Origin: an uncultured Roseivirga sp.
GTDB taxonomy: Bacteria; Bacteroidota; Bacteroidia; Cytophagales; Cyclobacteriaceae
Assembly: GCA_947493005.1 (NCBI GenBank)
Contig: CANLOY010000006.1
Span: 1-64,000, forward strand
Direction: 5' to 3'
Length of the DNA: 64,000 bases
Positions 8,190 to 17,616 of this stretch are shown here, piece by piece. Every line of letters begins with the position of its first letter. Within the stretch, counting starts at the first letter, position 1. Below the pieces are notes generated by a model, which worked only from the letters and a program-made list of their open reading frames with translations, did not search any database and was not told where the DNA came from. A program made the translations under genes and the position numbers.

Positions 8190-9134
8190 ATGATTGAAGG
8201 CGTTAAGGAAACCAATTTTCAATTTCCAAATCAACAAGATTTTTACAGGGGAAAAGTCAGAGACATTTACTTCTTTGAAGACCTTTTAGTAATGGTTGCC
8301 TCCGACAGAATTTCAGCTTTTGATGTAATACTCCCAAGGCCTATTCCTTTCAAAGGACAAGTATTAAATCAACTCGCCTCAAAGTTTCTGAAAGCTACCA
8401 GCGACATAGTTCCCAATTGGATTGCTTCAAGCCCGGACCCTAATGTGAGTGTTGGTTTAAAATGTGAACCTTATGCTGTTGAAATGGTAATCAGAGGTTA
8501 TTTGGCAGGACACGCATGGAGAGAATACAGAGAAGGTAAAAGAACCCTTTGTGGAGTAGCCTTACCTGATGGATTAAAGGAAAACGACAAGCTACCCGAG
8601 CCAATCATCACCCCTTCTACTAAGGCCAAAGAAGGGCATGACGAAGATATCTCGCGCGAGGAAATTATTGCTCAAGGGATTGTAAAAGAAGACGAGTATA
8701 TTCGTTTGGAGGCCTACACAAAGGCGCTATTTCAAAGGGGTACAGAAATGGCAGCTCAACAGGAACTCATTCTGGTAGATACCAAATATGAGTTTGGAAA
8801 ACTCAACAATGAGATCATCCTGATAGACGAAATTCATACACCCGATTCTTCCCGATATTTCTATAAAGAGGGATATGAGGAAAGGCAGCAGAAAGAAGAA
8901 AAGCAAAAGCAGCTTTCTAAAGAATTTGTAAGACAGTGGCTTATTGAGAATGGCTTTCAGGGAAAAGATGGCCAAGAGATTCCTGAAATGACTGACGAAG
9001 TTGTAAATTCTATCTCTGAAAGATATATTGAACTTTATGAAAAGGTAGCTGGCGAACCATTTCATAAAGACGGGAACCAAAACATCGCCAACAGAATTGA
9101 AAACAATATCAGCAATTACTTATCAAACCGATAA
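8190..9134 (+). CDS. purC: SAICAR synthetase (phosphoribosylaminoimidazole-succinocarboxamide synthase)
   Basis: Purine biosynthesis enzyme of 314 residues joining aspartate to CAIR with ATP. The N-terminus has the family motifs [13 protein letters not shown] and [20 protein letters not shown], followed by [17 protein letters not shown], and the C-terminal half carries LVDTKYEFG and [15 protein letters not shown]. The length matches the approximately 300-residue form common in Bacteroidota and eukaryotes rather than the 240-residue E. coli form. It begins 42 bases after the MORN gene and heads a tight run with the STAS, rnz and transporter genes. Confidence 0.95.
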   Translation: MIEGVKETNFQFPNQQDFYRGKVRDIYFFEDLLVMVASDRISAFDVILPRPIPFKGQVLNQLASKFLKATSDIVPNWIASSPDPNVSVGLKCEPYAVEMVIRGYLAGHAWREYREGKRTLCGVALPDGLKENDKLPEPIITPSTKAKEGHDEDISREEIIAQGIVKEDEYIRLEAYTKALFQRGTEMAAQQELILVDTKYEFGKLNNEIILIDEIHTPDSSRYFYKEGYEERQQKEEKQKQLSKEFVRQWLIENGFQGKDGQEIPEMTDEVVNSISERYIELYEKVAGEPFHKDGNQNIANRIENNISNYLSNR

Positions 9135-9144
9135 TTAAGACATT

Positions 9145-9510
9145 ATGAAGTTTAGCATAGATAAACAAGAACTATATACCATATTCAAACTAGAGGAAGA
9201 GAAACTTGACTCTACGCTGTCTCCTGATTTAAAATCAGAGTTAGTTTCCCTACAAGCGCAAGGCACCAAAAATCTGATCTTAAACCTATCAGGCACTAAG
9301 TATGCAGACTCTTCCGGTTTAAGTGCATTATTAACCGGCAACAGAGCTTATACTGAAAGCGGAGGTGCATTCATACTTTCGGAAATTACTCCTTTTGTAG
9401 ATAAGCTATTGACTATCTCGCAATTGAATAATGTATTGACCATTTTGGCAACGGATGAAGCTGCTCAGGATCTGATCCTGGCAAACAGCCCAGATGAAGG
9501 AGGAGAATAA
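9145..9510 (+). CDS. STAS-domain anti-sigma factor antagonist-like protein
   Basis: Single STAS domain of 121 residues, cytoplasmic. The conserved loop GTKYADSSGLSALL (about 51-64) carries the Asp-Ser-Ser that is the phosphorylation site in SpoIIAA/RsbV-type proteins. No cognate anti-sigma kinase or phosphatase gene is nearby. It lies 10 bases after purC and 8 before the ribonuclease Z gene, so it is in that operon. The acidic tail (SPDEGGE) is short. Role in partner switching is family knowledge; the actual partner is unknown. Confidence 0.85.
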   Translation: MKFSIDKQELYTIFKLEEEKLDSTLSPDLKSELVSLQAQGTKNLILNLSGTKYADSSGLSALLTGNRAYTESGGAFILSEITPFVDKLLTISQLNNVLTILATDEAAQDLILANSPDEGGE

Positions 9511-9518
9511 ACTCCGTT

Positions 9519-10436
9519 TTGGGTATTAGAATAAAAATATTAGGATCTAACTCCGCAGCGCCTGCACATCGCAGACATCATACTTCCCAACTCATTAACA
9601 TTGAAGGGAAGTATTATTTGATGGACTGCGGAGAAGCTACCCAACTTCAGTTAAAGCGATATAAACTAAGGGCTCAACGTATCAATAATATATTTATATC
9701 GCACTTGCATGGTGACCATTACCTTGGATTAATGGGGCTGCTCTCTACAATGCACTTGATGGGCAGAACAAAGGAAATTAATCTTTATGGACCAAAAGGT
9801 CTTTCAGAGATTATCACCATGCAAATGAAGTACTCTGAAACCGTTCTCAACTACCATATCAACTTTGTTGAAGTAGATACAACCATCAACAAAGTAATTC
9901 ATGAAGATGACTTTGTTAAGGTTTACAGTATCCCTCTAAACCATAGAATCCCTTGTAGTGGGTATCTCTTTGAAGAGAAAAAGAAGAATAGAAGGGTAAT
10001 CAAAGACAAGCTACCAAACGATTTTTCTATCAGAAACATCATCAGGTTAAAGCATGGTGAGGATATTTTTGATGATGATGGAAAGCTTATTTTCAAGAAT
10101 GAAGACCTAACATTGGCACCCAAAAAGTCCTGGAGTTATGCTTTCTGCTCAGACACTAAATACGATGAATCTATCATTCCATTGATAAAGGGGGTCGACT
10201 TACTATATCACGAATCCACATTTCTGGATGAACATGCTGATAGAGCTGCCAATACTTATCACAGTACGGCAAAAGAAGCAGCAACTATTGCACTCAAAGC
10301 AAATGCTGGACAATTACTTCTTGGTCACTTTTCAGTAAGATATAAAGAGCTCGAGCCAATTCAGAACGAAGCAAGAAGTATATTCGAAGAGTCTCATCTG
10401 GCACTGGAAGGTGAAGAGTTTGTACTAGATCATTAA
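9519..10436 (+). CDS. rnz: Ribonuclease Z (tRNA 3'-end endonuclease)
   Basis: Metallo-beta-lactamase-fold nuclease of 305 residues that trims tRNA 3' ends. Zinc motifs are visible: SHLHGDHYLG (HxHxDH, about 63-72), the later His in PLNHRIPCSG, Asp in YAFCSDTKYD, and the C-terminal LLGHFSVRY. The only start near the conserved N-terminus (IKILGSNSAAPA) is TTG 9519, eight bases after the STAS stop; the next ATG would delete the glycine-rich start. Pairing with a STAS gene and purC suggests an operon but not a functional link. Confidence 0.92.
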   Translation: MGIRIKILGSNSAAPAHRRHHTSQLINIEGKYYLMDCGEATQLQLKRYKLRAQRINNIFISHLHGDHYLGLMGLLSTMHLMGRTKEINLYGPKGLSEIITMQMKYSETVLNYHINFVEVDTTINKVIHEDDFVKVYSIPLNHRIPCSGYLFEEKKKNRRVIKDKLPNDFSIRNIIRLKHGEDIFDDDGKLIFKNEDLTLAPKKSWSYAFCSDTKYDESIIPLIKGVDLLYHESTFLDEHADRAANTYHSTAKEAATIALKANAGQLLLGHFSVRYKELEPIQNEARSIFEESHLALEGEEFVLDH

Positions 10437-10439
10437 ACC

Positions 10440-11240
10440 ATGAGTAAATCCATTCTGAGCGATAAAAAAACAAACCTCTTTATCATTCTGAGTGGTATCT
10501 TCATTACAAACGCCCTTATAGCGGAACTCATTGGAGGAAAGATTTTTTCAGTTGAAAAAACCCTCGGTTATGCACCCTTAGACATCCCTCTTTTCGGTGA
10601 CTTTGTACTTCAATTCAACTTGACTGCAGGTGTAGTACTCTGGCCGGTAGTGTTCATTACAACCGATTTGATCAATGAGTACTTCGGAAAAAAAGGAGTT
10701 CGTAAAATCACCTTCATTACCGTGGGCTTAATAGCCTATGCTTTCCTTGCTATATACCTGGCTATGAAACTGGCTCCGGCTGACTTCTGGCTAAACGTAT
10801 TTGCGACAGATGAAAACGGAGCTCCTTTTGATATCAATTATGCATTTCAACAAGTACTCACTCAAGGACTCAATATTATTTTTGCTTCTCTGGTAGCATT
10901 TATCATCGGGCAGTTTGTCGATGTCTATGTCTTTCACAGGCTAAGAAAGATTACCGGAAAAAAGAAAATCTGGCTAAGGGCTACAGGTTCTACTCTAATT
11001 TCTCAACTGGTAGATAGTTTTGTAGTGCTAGTAGTAGCTTTCTTTTTGCTCGGTGGCTGGTCTCTAAGCCAGGTATTGGCAGTAGGTACAACCAATTATA
11101 TTTATAAATTCTTAATTGCTGTAGGCCTCACTCCTCTCATATATGTTGCTCACTATTTTATAGACCGATACCTCGGCAAAGAAAATGCTGAAAAGCTAAT
11201 GCAGGAAGCCAGTGACGAAAGTGGAAAATCTCTTTTTTAA
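10440..11240 (+). CDS. Queuosine precursor transporter (VUT/YhhQ family)
   Basis: Inner-membrane protein of 266 residues with six to seven hydrophobic segments. The family signature is clear: NALIAELIGGKIF near the start, TDLINEYFGKKGVRK (about 77-91), and a C-terminal YIYKFLIAVGLTPLIYVAHY. YhhQ relatives import preQ0/preQ1 for queuosine in tRNA; the alternative is another small-molecule uptake in the vitamin uptake-like family. It starts three bases after rnz, another tRNA-related gene, and overlaps the convergent methyltransferase gene by four bases. Confidence 0.9.
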   Translation: MSKSILSDKKTNLFIILSGIFITNALIAELIGGKIFSVEKTLGYAPLDIPLFGDFVLQFNLTAGVVLWPVVFITTDLINEYFGKKGVRKITFITVGLIAYAFLAIYLAMKLAPADFWLNVFATDENGAPFDINYAFQQVLTQGLNIIFASLVAFIIGQFVDVYVFHRLRKITGKKKIWLRATGSTLISQLVDSFVVLVVAFFLLGGWSLSQVLAVGTTNYIYKFLIAVGLTPLIYVAHYFIDRYLGKENAEKLMQEASDESGKSLF

Positions 11241-11974
11241 CGAAAGAAGTTATCCAGAATCACAGCGGTAGCAATTGATACGTTCAAAGACTCTGCCCCT
11301 CCTCTACCAGGTATATGAACAGGATGGGTAATTAAGGGTTTTAGATTATCTCCTATTCCTTTCGATTCATTCCCCATTAAAATCACTCCCTTTTGTTCAA
11401 GGTTCGATTCATAAATAGTATCACCTTCCAGTAATGCACCGTAAATCGGCAAATCAGCCTCAGAGAGCTTTTTCTCCAGGTCAGTATAATGCAGCCTGAC
11501 ACGAGTGAATGATCCCATTGTCGCATTAATCACCTTCGGATTAAAAACATCTGCAGTTTCAAGGCTACAAAAAATATCTTTGACCCCATACCAGTCAGCC
11601 ACACGAATAATTGTTCCCAGATTACCAGGATCTCTGACATCATCAAGTGCCAGAGAAAGCCGATCATCAGGAATAGAAATTTCTTGCTGGTCTGGTATTT
11701 CAATTACTGCAATTCCAGCATTATTGGTTTTAAAGGTGCCAACTTGTGCAAGGTCCGCTTCTTTTGAAACAATAACTTCGCTGGCGCTACTTTTTATTCG
11801 AGGCTCGATTGACTCTAAAAACGCCTCTGTGCCTAACAAATGAGCTACTTTTAGACCAGATTGCAGGCTTTCCTGAACACCTTTTGCACCTTCGACTAAA
11901 AACTTTCGTTCTTGAAGTCTATATTTCTTTAATTGCAGAGATTTAAAATACTTAATCTGTCGTTTAGAAAGCAT
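11237..11974 (-). CDS. TrmH/SpoU-family RNA 2'-O-methyltransferase
   Basis: SPOUT RNA methyltransferase of 245 residues. An N-terminal substrate-binding domain (about 1-85, starting LSKRQIKYFKSLQ) precedes the knotted catalytic domain with all three motifs: LDDVRDPGNLGTIIRVAD (motif 1), ILMGNESKGI (motif 2) and IPGRGGAESLNVSIATAV (motif 3). It resembles RlmB/TrmH-type enzymes that use S-adenosylmethionine on rRNA or tRNA ribose; the substrate cannot be fixed from the sequence. It is divergent from tamL with only 14 bases between starts, so the two promoters must overlap the opposite coding regions. Confidence 0.92.
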   Translation of the reverse strand: MLSKRQIKYFKSLQLKKYRLQERKFLVEGAKGVQESLQSGLKVAHLLGTEAFLESIEPRIKSSASEVIVSKEADLAQVGTFKTNNAGIAVIEIPDQQEISIPDDRLSLALDDVRDPGNLGTIIRVADWYGVKDIFCSLETADVFNPKVINATMGSFTRVRLHYTDLEKKLSEADLPIYGALLEGDTIYESNLEQKGVILMGNESKGIGDNLKPLITHPVHIPGRGGAESLNVSIATAVILDNFFR

Positions 11975-11988
11975 ATTCTTAGTTGTTC

Positions 11989-14439
11989 GTGAAGTTAGGC
12001 ACTCGTTTTTTTCTATTCCTCCTTTTGGTAGCTCTTTTTTCTTCGTGCTCAGGACTGAGGCATTTGGAAGATGGGGAAAAATGGCTTTACAAACAAAACG
12101 TTGAAGGAATAGAAAATGTCAGAGAGAGTGAGATCAATCAACTTATTACTCTAAAGCCAAATACGCGAATCCCAATTGTTGGCCCAATGGGTGCTGCGCT
12201 CTACGAAGCTGGCGAAAACAAGTTTGACACCGCTAAAATCAATAATAAGAAAAAGGGCTTTATAGCGAGCATAGATAAGAAGATTGCAGAAAGACAAGCA
12301 GAAGGTAAGAGCACCAATAAACTGGAGGCCAAGAAGAAAAGAAGAATAGACAGGTTTGACAGAAAGCTCAGGGATGGAAACTTCAGAATGAAAACAGGAA
12401 GCCCCCTCTCTGTTTACGACAGTCTGGTAGTTGAAGCTTCCAGGAAAAGGATAAATGCTTACCTAATCAATAACAAAGGATTTAAAAAGTCTAACGTTAC
12501 AATTTCCAAGAAAGAGAAAAATAGAAAGATTTCTATTACCTATGTTATTGACGAAGGGCCAAGAAACTACATAGACAGTCTGATTCTAAGAACAGGAGAC
12601 TCTAAAATCACTTCGCTGATTGATGCCAATCAATCGGCTTCTTTCCTTAAAAAGGGAGACTTCTACGATCGTGAAAAAATAGATCAGGAAAGAGATCGAC
12701 TTGACATCCTACTTAGAGAAAACGGCTACTTTGGTTTTAGCAAACGCTATATAGAGTTTCAGGTAATGGAAGATTCAACTAAAACCGACTTATGGATAGC
12801 TACTATCATCAACAAGCCTGCTGACCGAGCTGCTCACAAAGGCTTTCAATTAGACTCCATTGTTATCAATACAAATGGTAATGATGCTATTAAAAGTCAG
12901 GCCGATTATTTTGGGGTGCATTATAATTTTGGAGCGTTCAACTACTCCCCTAAAGCCATCGATGCTCGTTTGATTTTCCATCCAAAGGACATTTACAATT
13001 ACACCGATATTGAAAACACTCAAAAGCAGTTAATAAACATGGACATGTTCAGGTATGTAAACATCAACCTGGATTCTACTTTGCTGCCAGGAAAAATTGT
13101 GGCAAACCTTTACACTGCTCCGCTTCAGAAATTTCAGCTTACACAAGAATTGGGTCTGAATGTAACAGAAGGTTTTCCCGGTCCATTTTACAATGTCACT
13201 TTTAAGAACAGAAACATATTCAGGGGTTCCGAAATATTTGAGTTAAATGGTTTTGTTGGAGTAGATGGTATAAGTTCTGCAGCCAACCAGAGTCAGATAT
13301 TAAGAACGATACAATATGGGGGGAACATGTCCTTAACCTTCCCAAGATTTCTTACCCCATTTAGATCCAGGCGGCTGAATAAGAACACATTTAATCCAAG
13401 AACAAGACTCTCCCTTGGATTTTCATTTACTGACAGACCTGAGTATGTAAGAAGCAATCTCAATGGCGTTTTCGGTTATTCCTGGCAGAATTTAAAAGGC
13501 ACTAAGAACTACACTTTTAATCTCGCAGATATAAATCTGATCAATACAAACAACCTGGATGACGCTTTCAACCAGCAATTGGAAGACTTATTCTCTCAGG
13601 GAAACACTTTGAAATTCTCATTTAACAAGTCATTCGTTTCGAGTTCTTCCTTTACTGCTGCCTATAACTTTGATTATGGTAATCCTAGAAAGGCTTCGAG
13701 CTTTGCGCGTTTTTTCATAGAGTCGGGAGGCACTATTTACGACATTGTGGGAAGAGGACTATTGGAGAACAATGGCCTGGAAAACTATCAGTTCTACAAA
13801 GTACAATTCGACTACCGAAGACACGTACCAATTGCAGAAGAAAAAGCAGCAGTATTTCGAATTAATGCTGGAATAGCCGACCCATATGGTGCTAATAATG
13901 CACTACCTTATGAAAAGTACTTCTTTTCTGGTGGTAGTAGTAGTAACAGAGCATGGAACCCCAGGCGTTTAGGGCCAGGGTCTTCCTTCCCTTACCTCCT
14001 GAAAGACGGGCAGAATGTAATTGAAAATGGTGAACTCGTTCCTAACAGGACTGGTGCTAACAGTTATCAATTTGAGCAGCCAGGGGAAATTTTACTTGAA
14101 ATGAATGCTGAATACCGTGCGAACATATCTGGATTTCTGGACTGGGCATTTTTCATTGATGCCGGTAATATCTGGCGTTTGCAAGAATTCGAAACTCCAG
14201 CTCCGGGTGAAGTAACTCGTATTTCTCCAGGTGCTAAGTTTGAATTGAAAGATTTCCACAATGAAATCGCCATAGGAGCAGGACTTGGTGTCAGGCTTGA
14301 CTTCTCATTCCTGGTATTCAGATTGGATGTGGGACACAAAATCAAAGACCCTAGGTTCCCTTCTGGCAAACGATGGCAAGGATTGTTCACCAGAAAGAAC
14401 CAAACGGTTTATAATATCGCTGTAGGATATGCTTTCTAG
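11989..14439 (+). CDS. tamL: TamL: lipoprotein BamA-like outer-membrane assembly factor
   Basis: Outer-membrane protein of about 816 residues. The N-terminus is a lipoprotein signal (hydrophobic core, lipobox ALFSSC with Cys20 from this start), then POTRA-like domains (about 25-390) and a C-terminal Omp85 barrel (about 440-816) ending in aromatic GYAF as barrel proteins do. The lipidated BamA homologue is the TamL form of Bacteroidota, working with TamB. I chose GTG 11989, which gives a basic start (KLGTR) before the hydrophobic core; TTG 11983 adds two residues. No tamB is adjacent. It ends four bases into the convergent E1 gene. Confidence 0.88.
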   Translation: MKLGTRFFLFLLLVALFSSCSGLRHLEDGEKWLYKQNVEGIENVRESEINQLITLKPNTRIPIVGPMGAALYEAGENKFDTAKINNKKKGFIASIDKKIAERQAEGKSTNKLEAKKKRRIDRFDRKLRDGNFRMKTGSPLSVYDSLVVEASRKRINAYLINNKGFKKSNVTISKKEKNRKISITYVIDEGPRNYIDSLILRTGDSKITSLIDANQSASFLKKGDFYDREKIDQERDRLDILLRENGYFGFSKRYIEFQVMEDSTKTDLWIATIINKPADRAAHKGFQLDSIVINTNGNDAIKSQADYFGVHYNFGAFNYSPKAIDARLIFHPKDIYNYTDIENTQKQLINMDMFRYVNINLDSTLLPGKIVANLYTAPLQKFQLTQELGLNVTEGFPGPFYNVTFKNRNIFRGSEIFELNGFVGVDGISSAANQSQILRTIQYGGNMSLTFPRFLTPFRSRRLNKNTFNPRTRLSLGFSFTDRPEYVRSNLNGVFGYSWQNLKGTKNYTFNLADINLINTNNLDDAFNQQLEDLFSQGNTLKFSFNKSFVSSSSFTAAYNFDYGNPRKASSFARFFIESGGTIYDIVGRGLLENNGLENYQFYKVQFDYRRHVPIAEEKAAVFRINAGIADPYGANNALPYEKYFFSGGSSSNRAWNPRRLGPGSSFPYLLKDGQNVIENGELVPNRTGANSYQFEQPGEILLEMNAEYRANISGFLDWAFFIDAGNIWRLQEFETPAPGEVTRISPGAKFELKDFHNEIAIGAGLGVRLDFSFLVFRLDVGHKIKDPRFPSGKRWQGLFTRKNQTVYNIAVGYAF

Positions 14440-16541
14440 TAATTAAGTAATTCGCCTACTACTTCCTTTACTTTTTCAGCTGTCGGAAGCATTGCTTTTT
14501 CCAGGTCTACATTCAATGGAATTGCTGGTAAACTCTCAGCTCCGTAAGTCATTACAGGAGCATCAAGTTCCTGAAAACAAGTTTTAGAAATTCTTCCCGC
14601 TAATGACTCTGCAAAAGAGTTCATCAAAGGCTCTTCGGTTAGCACCAAGGCTTTATTGTGTCTTTTTACAGAGGCCAGCACACCTTCCCAATCCAATGGG
14701 TTCAATGTTCTCAAGTCAAGAATTTCAACCTGTCCTTCAAAAGACTTACTCGCCTCTTTTGCCCAATAAACACCCATTCCATAGGTTATCACCACGCAAG
14801 ATTCGCCATTGTCAATAGACTCTTCAGAAGCCTCTTGTTCAATTCTTGCTTTGCCCAAAGGAACAATGTATTCACCGTCAGGTTCGAAAGTTTTTGCAGA
14901 CTCAGTTCCCGGTACCTTAGACCAGTAAAGTCCTTTATGTTCCAGCATTACCACTGGATTAGGGTCGTGATAAGCAGCCTTCATCAAACCTTTCATATCC
15001 GCAGCGTTGGATGGATAAACCACTTTGATACCACGAATATTAAGTAGTGTAGACTCCACACTACCAGAATGGTAAGGGCCACCTCCGCCATATGCCCCTA
15101 TTGGCACACGAATAAGCGATTGAATCGGGAACTGTCCTTTTGAAAGATAGCAACTCTTAGAGAGCTCTTCTACCAATTGGTTAATCCCAGGCCATATATA
15201 ATCTGCAAACTGAATTTCAACAATAGGCTTTGCTCCTACTGCACTCATTCCAGCTGTTGAGCCAACAATATAGGCTTCTTGTATAGGTGTGTTAAACACT
15301 CTTCCATCACCATATTTCTGTGCAAGTGTAGCCGCTTCTCGGAATACTCCTCCAAGAGTGCCTCCTACGTCCTGCCCATAAAACAAGGCCTCAGGATTAT
15401 TTCTTAATATATCATCAACTGCATGTAATGCAGCATCAACCATCACCACCTTTTCTGCACCTCTTGGCTTTCTTTCTCCTTTTTCCTCAGTGATGGGAGT
15501 CGGGGCGAATTCATGATCCATGACCGTAGCAGGATCAGGATCTTCAGAATTCAGTGCCCTGGCATATTCCGATTGAACAAAGGCTCTGATCTCATCTTCC
15601 AATTTAACTAAGGCGGTTTCTTTAAAACCGGCCTTTTTCATTGCCTTTCTCAAAGTAGGAATAGGGTCAGACTTTTGATGATCTTCCAGGTCGAAATCAC
15701 TTCGATACCATTCTTTTCTTACACCAGAAGTATGATGCCCTAACAGAGGTGTCTTAGCATGAACTAAAATTGGTGCACGATTATCTCTGGCATAATCAAA
15801 GGCTTTTTGCATTCCTTCGTAAGCCGCCACAAAATCAGCGCCATCAATCCTCATGCGCTCCAACCCTTTAAAACCTGACGCATACTCATATGCATCCATT
15901 GCGCGCATCTCTTTTCCTGTGGCAGAAATACCCCAGTCATTATCCTGAACCAGATAAATAACAGGCAATCTATGAAGTACTGCCATTTGCATAGCTTCAG
16001 CGACTTCCCCCTCTGTCATGGAACCATCCCCCAATGAACAAAGCACAACAGGCTTGTTGTTTGATGCCATTATTCCTTGCGTTTCCAGATAGTGAATAGC
16101 ATGTGCCATCCCTGTAGCCGGAATCACCTGCATTCCTGTTGCAGAACTTTGGTGAGGAATAGTTGGAAAACCTTCCCTTTTTAATGAAGGGTGACCGTAG
16201 TACGTACGCCCTCCTGAAAAAGGATCATTCTTTTTACCCATCAACTGCATCATCAGCTCATGGGGCTGCATACCGATTCCTAACAGAATAGACTCATCTC
16301 TGTAATAAGGAGCAGCAAAATCGTAGGACTTTAATTGAAAGGCTGCCGCCAGCTGAATGGCCTCATGGCCTCTGGAAGTACTATGTACATACTTGCTGCA
16401 AACTGCACGATTTTCATCGTAGAGCACAGCCATATTATAGGCCGTTTGCATTAAGCGGTAGGCTTTTTCAAGTATGGTCTTCGGTACGTTGATTTTAGTT
16501 GATTTGGAAGTATTCTTAGTTTCTTGTTGAGTCAATTCCAT
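14436..16541 (-). CDS. Fused E1 alpha/beta 2-oxoacid dehydrogenase (TPP-dependent)
   Basis: A 701-residue single chain carrying both E1 subunits of a 2-oxoacid dehydrogenase. The alpha half (about 1-350) has the thiamine-diphosphate motif beginning GDGSMTEGEVAEAM and ending DNDWGIS; the beta half (about 370-701) has FYGQDVGGTLGGVFREA, RVFNTPIQEAYIVG and a C-terminal transketolase-like domain (VVITYGMGVYWAKEA). Branched-chain or pyruvate substrate cannot be told. I chose ATG 16541 over a TTG at 16574 that adds 11 residues. No E2 or E3 gene is adjacent, so those subunits must be encoded elsewhere. Confidence 0.92.
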   Translation of the reverse strand: MELTQQETKNTSKSTKINVPKTILEKAYRLMQTAYNMAVLYDENRAVCSKYVHSTSRGHEAIQLAAAFQLKSYDFAAPYYRDESILLGIGMQPHELMMQLMGKKNDPFSGGRTYYGHPSLKREGFPTIPHQSSATGMQVIPATGMAHAIHYLETQGIMASNNKPVVLCSLGDGSMTEGEVAEAMQMAVLHRLPVIYLVQDNDWGISATGKEMRAMDAYEYASGFKGLERMRIDGADFVAAYEGMQKAFDYARDNRAPILVHAKTPLLGHHTSGVRKEWYRSDFDLEDHQKSDPIPTLRKAMKKAGFKETALVKLEDEIRAFVQSEYARALNSEDPDPATVMDHEFAPTPITEEKGERKPRGAEKVVMVDAALHAVDDILRNNPEALFYGQDVGGTLGGVFREAATLAQKYGDGRVFNTPIQEAYIVGSTAGMSAVGAKPIVEIQFADYIWPGINQLVEELSKSCYLSKGQFPIQSLIRVPIGAYGGGGPYHSGSVESTLLNIRGIKVVYPSNAADMKGLMKAAYHDPNPVVMLEHKGLYWSKVPGTESAKTFEPDGEYIVPLGKARIEQEASEESIDNGESCVVITYGMGVYWAKEASKSFEGQVEILDLRTLNPLDWEGVLASVKRHNKALVLTEEPLMNSFAESLAGRISKTCFQELDAPVMTYGAESLPAIPLNVDLEKAMLPTAEKVKEVVGELLNY

Positions 16542-16701
16542 TGAATAGTAATCTTTCGATTCAAAAATAACCAATATTTCAGATGGTTCCAGAAAAACCT
16601 AACGATCGTTTGGTTTTCTTTCTTCAACGCTTAAATATCATAACTGTTCGGTATATATTAAGTTTTCATTCCCTGAGAATTTTTACTTCATATGATTGTC
16701 A

Positions 16702-16709
16702 TATTTTTG
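16702..16709 (+). promoter_or_regulatory. -7 promoter element very close to the hemF start
   Basis: TATTTTTG fits TAnnTTTG. It ends only four bases before ATG 16714, so transcription would begin at or next to the start codon, implying a leaderless or nearly leaderless message. Confidence 0.4.
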
Positions 16710-16713
16710 CACC

Positions 16714-17616
16714 ATGAGCCAAGTTGATAAGGAGCACATTGCCAGTGTTTTCAGAAATATACAGGACCATATTTGCGCCGCACTTGAAAAAGCAGATGGT
16801 TTGGGAAAGTTTCAACAAGACACATGGAATCGCCCTGGCGGTGGTGGTGGCCGAAGCAGAGTAATTCGACATGGCAATATCATTGAAAAAGGTGGAGTGA
16901 ATTTTTCAGAGGTTTATGGAAAAACACCTGAAAAAATCCTTAAATCATTTGGCCTGGATGAAGGTGATTTTTTTGCCACGGGAGTATCTATTGTACTTCA
17001 TCCTGAAAATCCATGGGTACCTATTATCCATATGAATATCAGGTATTTTGAAATGTCTACTGGGACTTACTGGTTTGGAGGTGGCATTGACCTGACACCT
17101 CACTATGTAGATAAAGAGGATGCTTCGCTCTTTCATAGTAAACTCAAAGCGGTATGCGATAAGCATGACCCTTCTTACTATCCTGAGTTTAAAGATTGGG
17201 CAGATAATTACTTTTATATTAAGCACAGGAAAGAAACCCGGGGAATTGGGGGGATATTTTTCGACCACAGATCTGAAGACAAACAGCATAGTAAAGAAGA
17301 TGTATTCAACTTTGTGAAAGATGTTGGGTTGAGCTTCGCTCCTATCTATACGCACTTCATGAATAAAAACTCTCTTAAGCCTTATGGTGAAGAGGAAAAA
17401 GATTGGCAAAACCTAAGACGAGGGCGATATGTAGAATTCAACCTTGTACTGGACAGAGGTACCAAATTTGGCTTGGAAACTGATGGTCGGACAGAATCAA
17501 TATTGATGAGCCTCCCTCCTTTAGCAGGATGGGAATATGACTACTCCCCACCTGCCCAATCCAAGGAAGCAGAAACGATAAAGCTTTTAAAAAAAGGAAT
17601 TGATTGGACCTCATGA
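16714..17616 (+). CDS. hemF: Oxygen-dependent coproporphyrinogen III oxidase
   Basis: Heme biosynthesis enzyme of 300 residues that decarboxylates coproporphyrinogen III to protoporphyrinogen IX with O2. Family motifs include RPGGGGGRSRVI, HMNIRYF, WFGGGIDLTPHY, KETRGIGGIFFDH and RRGRYVEFNLVLDRGTKFGL. ATG 16714 gives the standard N-terminus; a TTG at 16696 would add six residues upstream of the probable transcription start. The enzyme requires oxygen, so the organism has aerobic metabolism. Its stop overlaps the ATG of the PAP2 gene. Confidence 0.95.
   Translation: MSQVDKEHIASVFRNIQDHICAALEKADGLGKFQQDTWNRPGGGGGRSRVIRHGNIIEKGGVNFSEVYGKTPEKILKSFGLDEGDFFATGVSIVLHPENPWVPIIHMNIRYFEMSTGTYWFGGGIDLTPHYVDKEDASLFHSKLKAVCDKHDPSYYPEFKDWADNYFYIKHRKETRGIGGIFFDHRSEDKQHSKEDVFNFVKDVGLSFAPIYTHFMNKNSLKPYGEEEKDWQNLRRGRYVEFNLVLDRGTKFGLETDGRTESILMSLPPLAGWEYDYSPPAQSKEAETIKLLKKGIDWTS

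Noticed and set aside
14658-15047. Plus-strand 129-residue ORF
   Set aside because: Antisense to the E1 dehydrogenase; composition not protein-like.
16945-17409. Minus-strand 154-residue ORF
   Set aside because: Entirely inside hemF, whose frame carries all family motifs.
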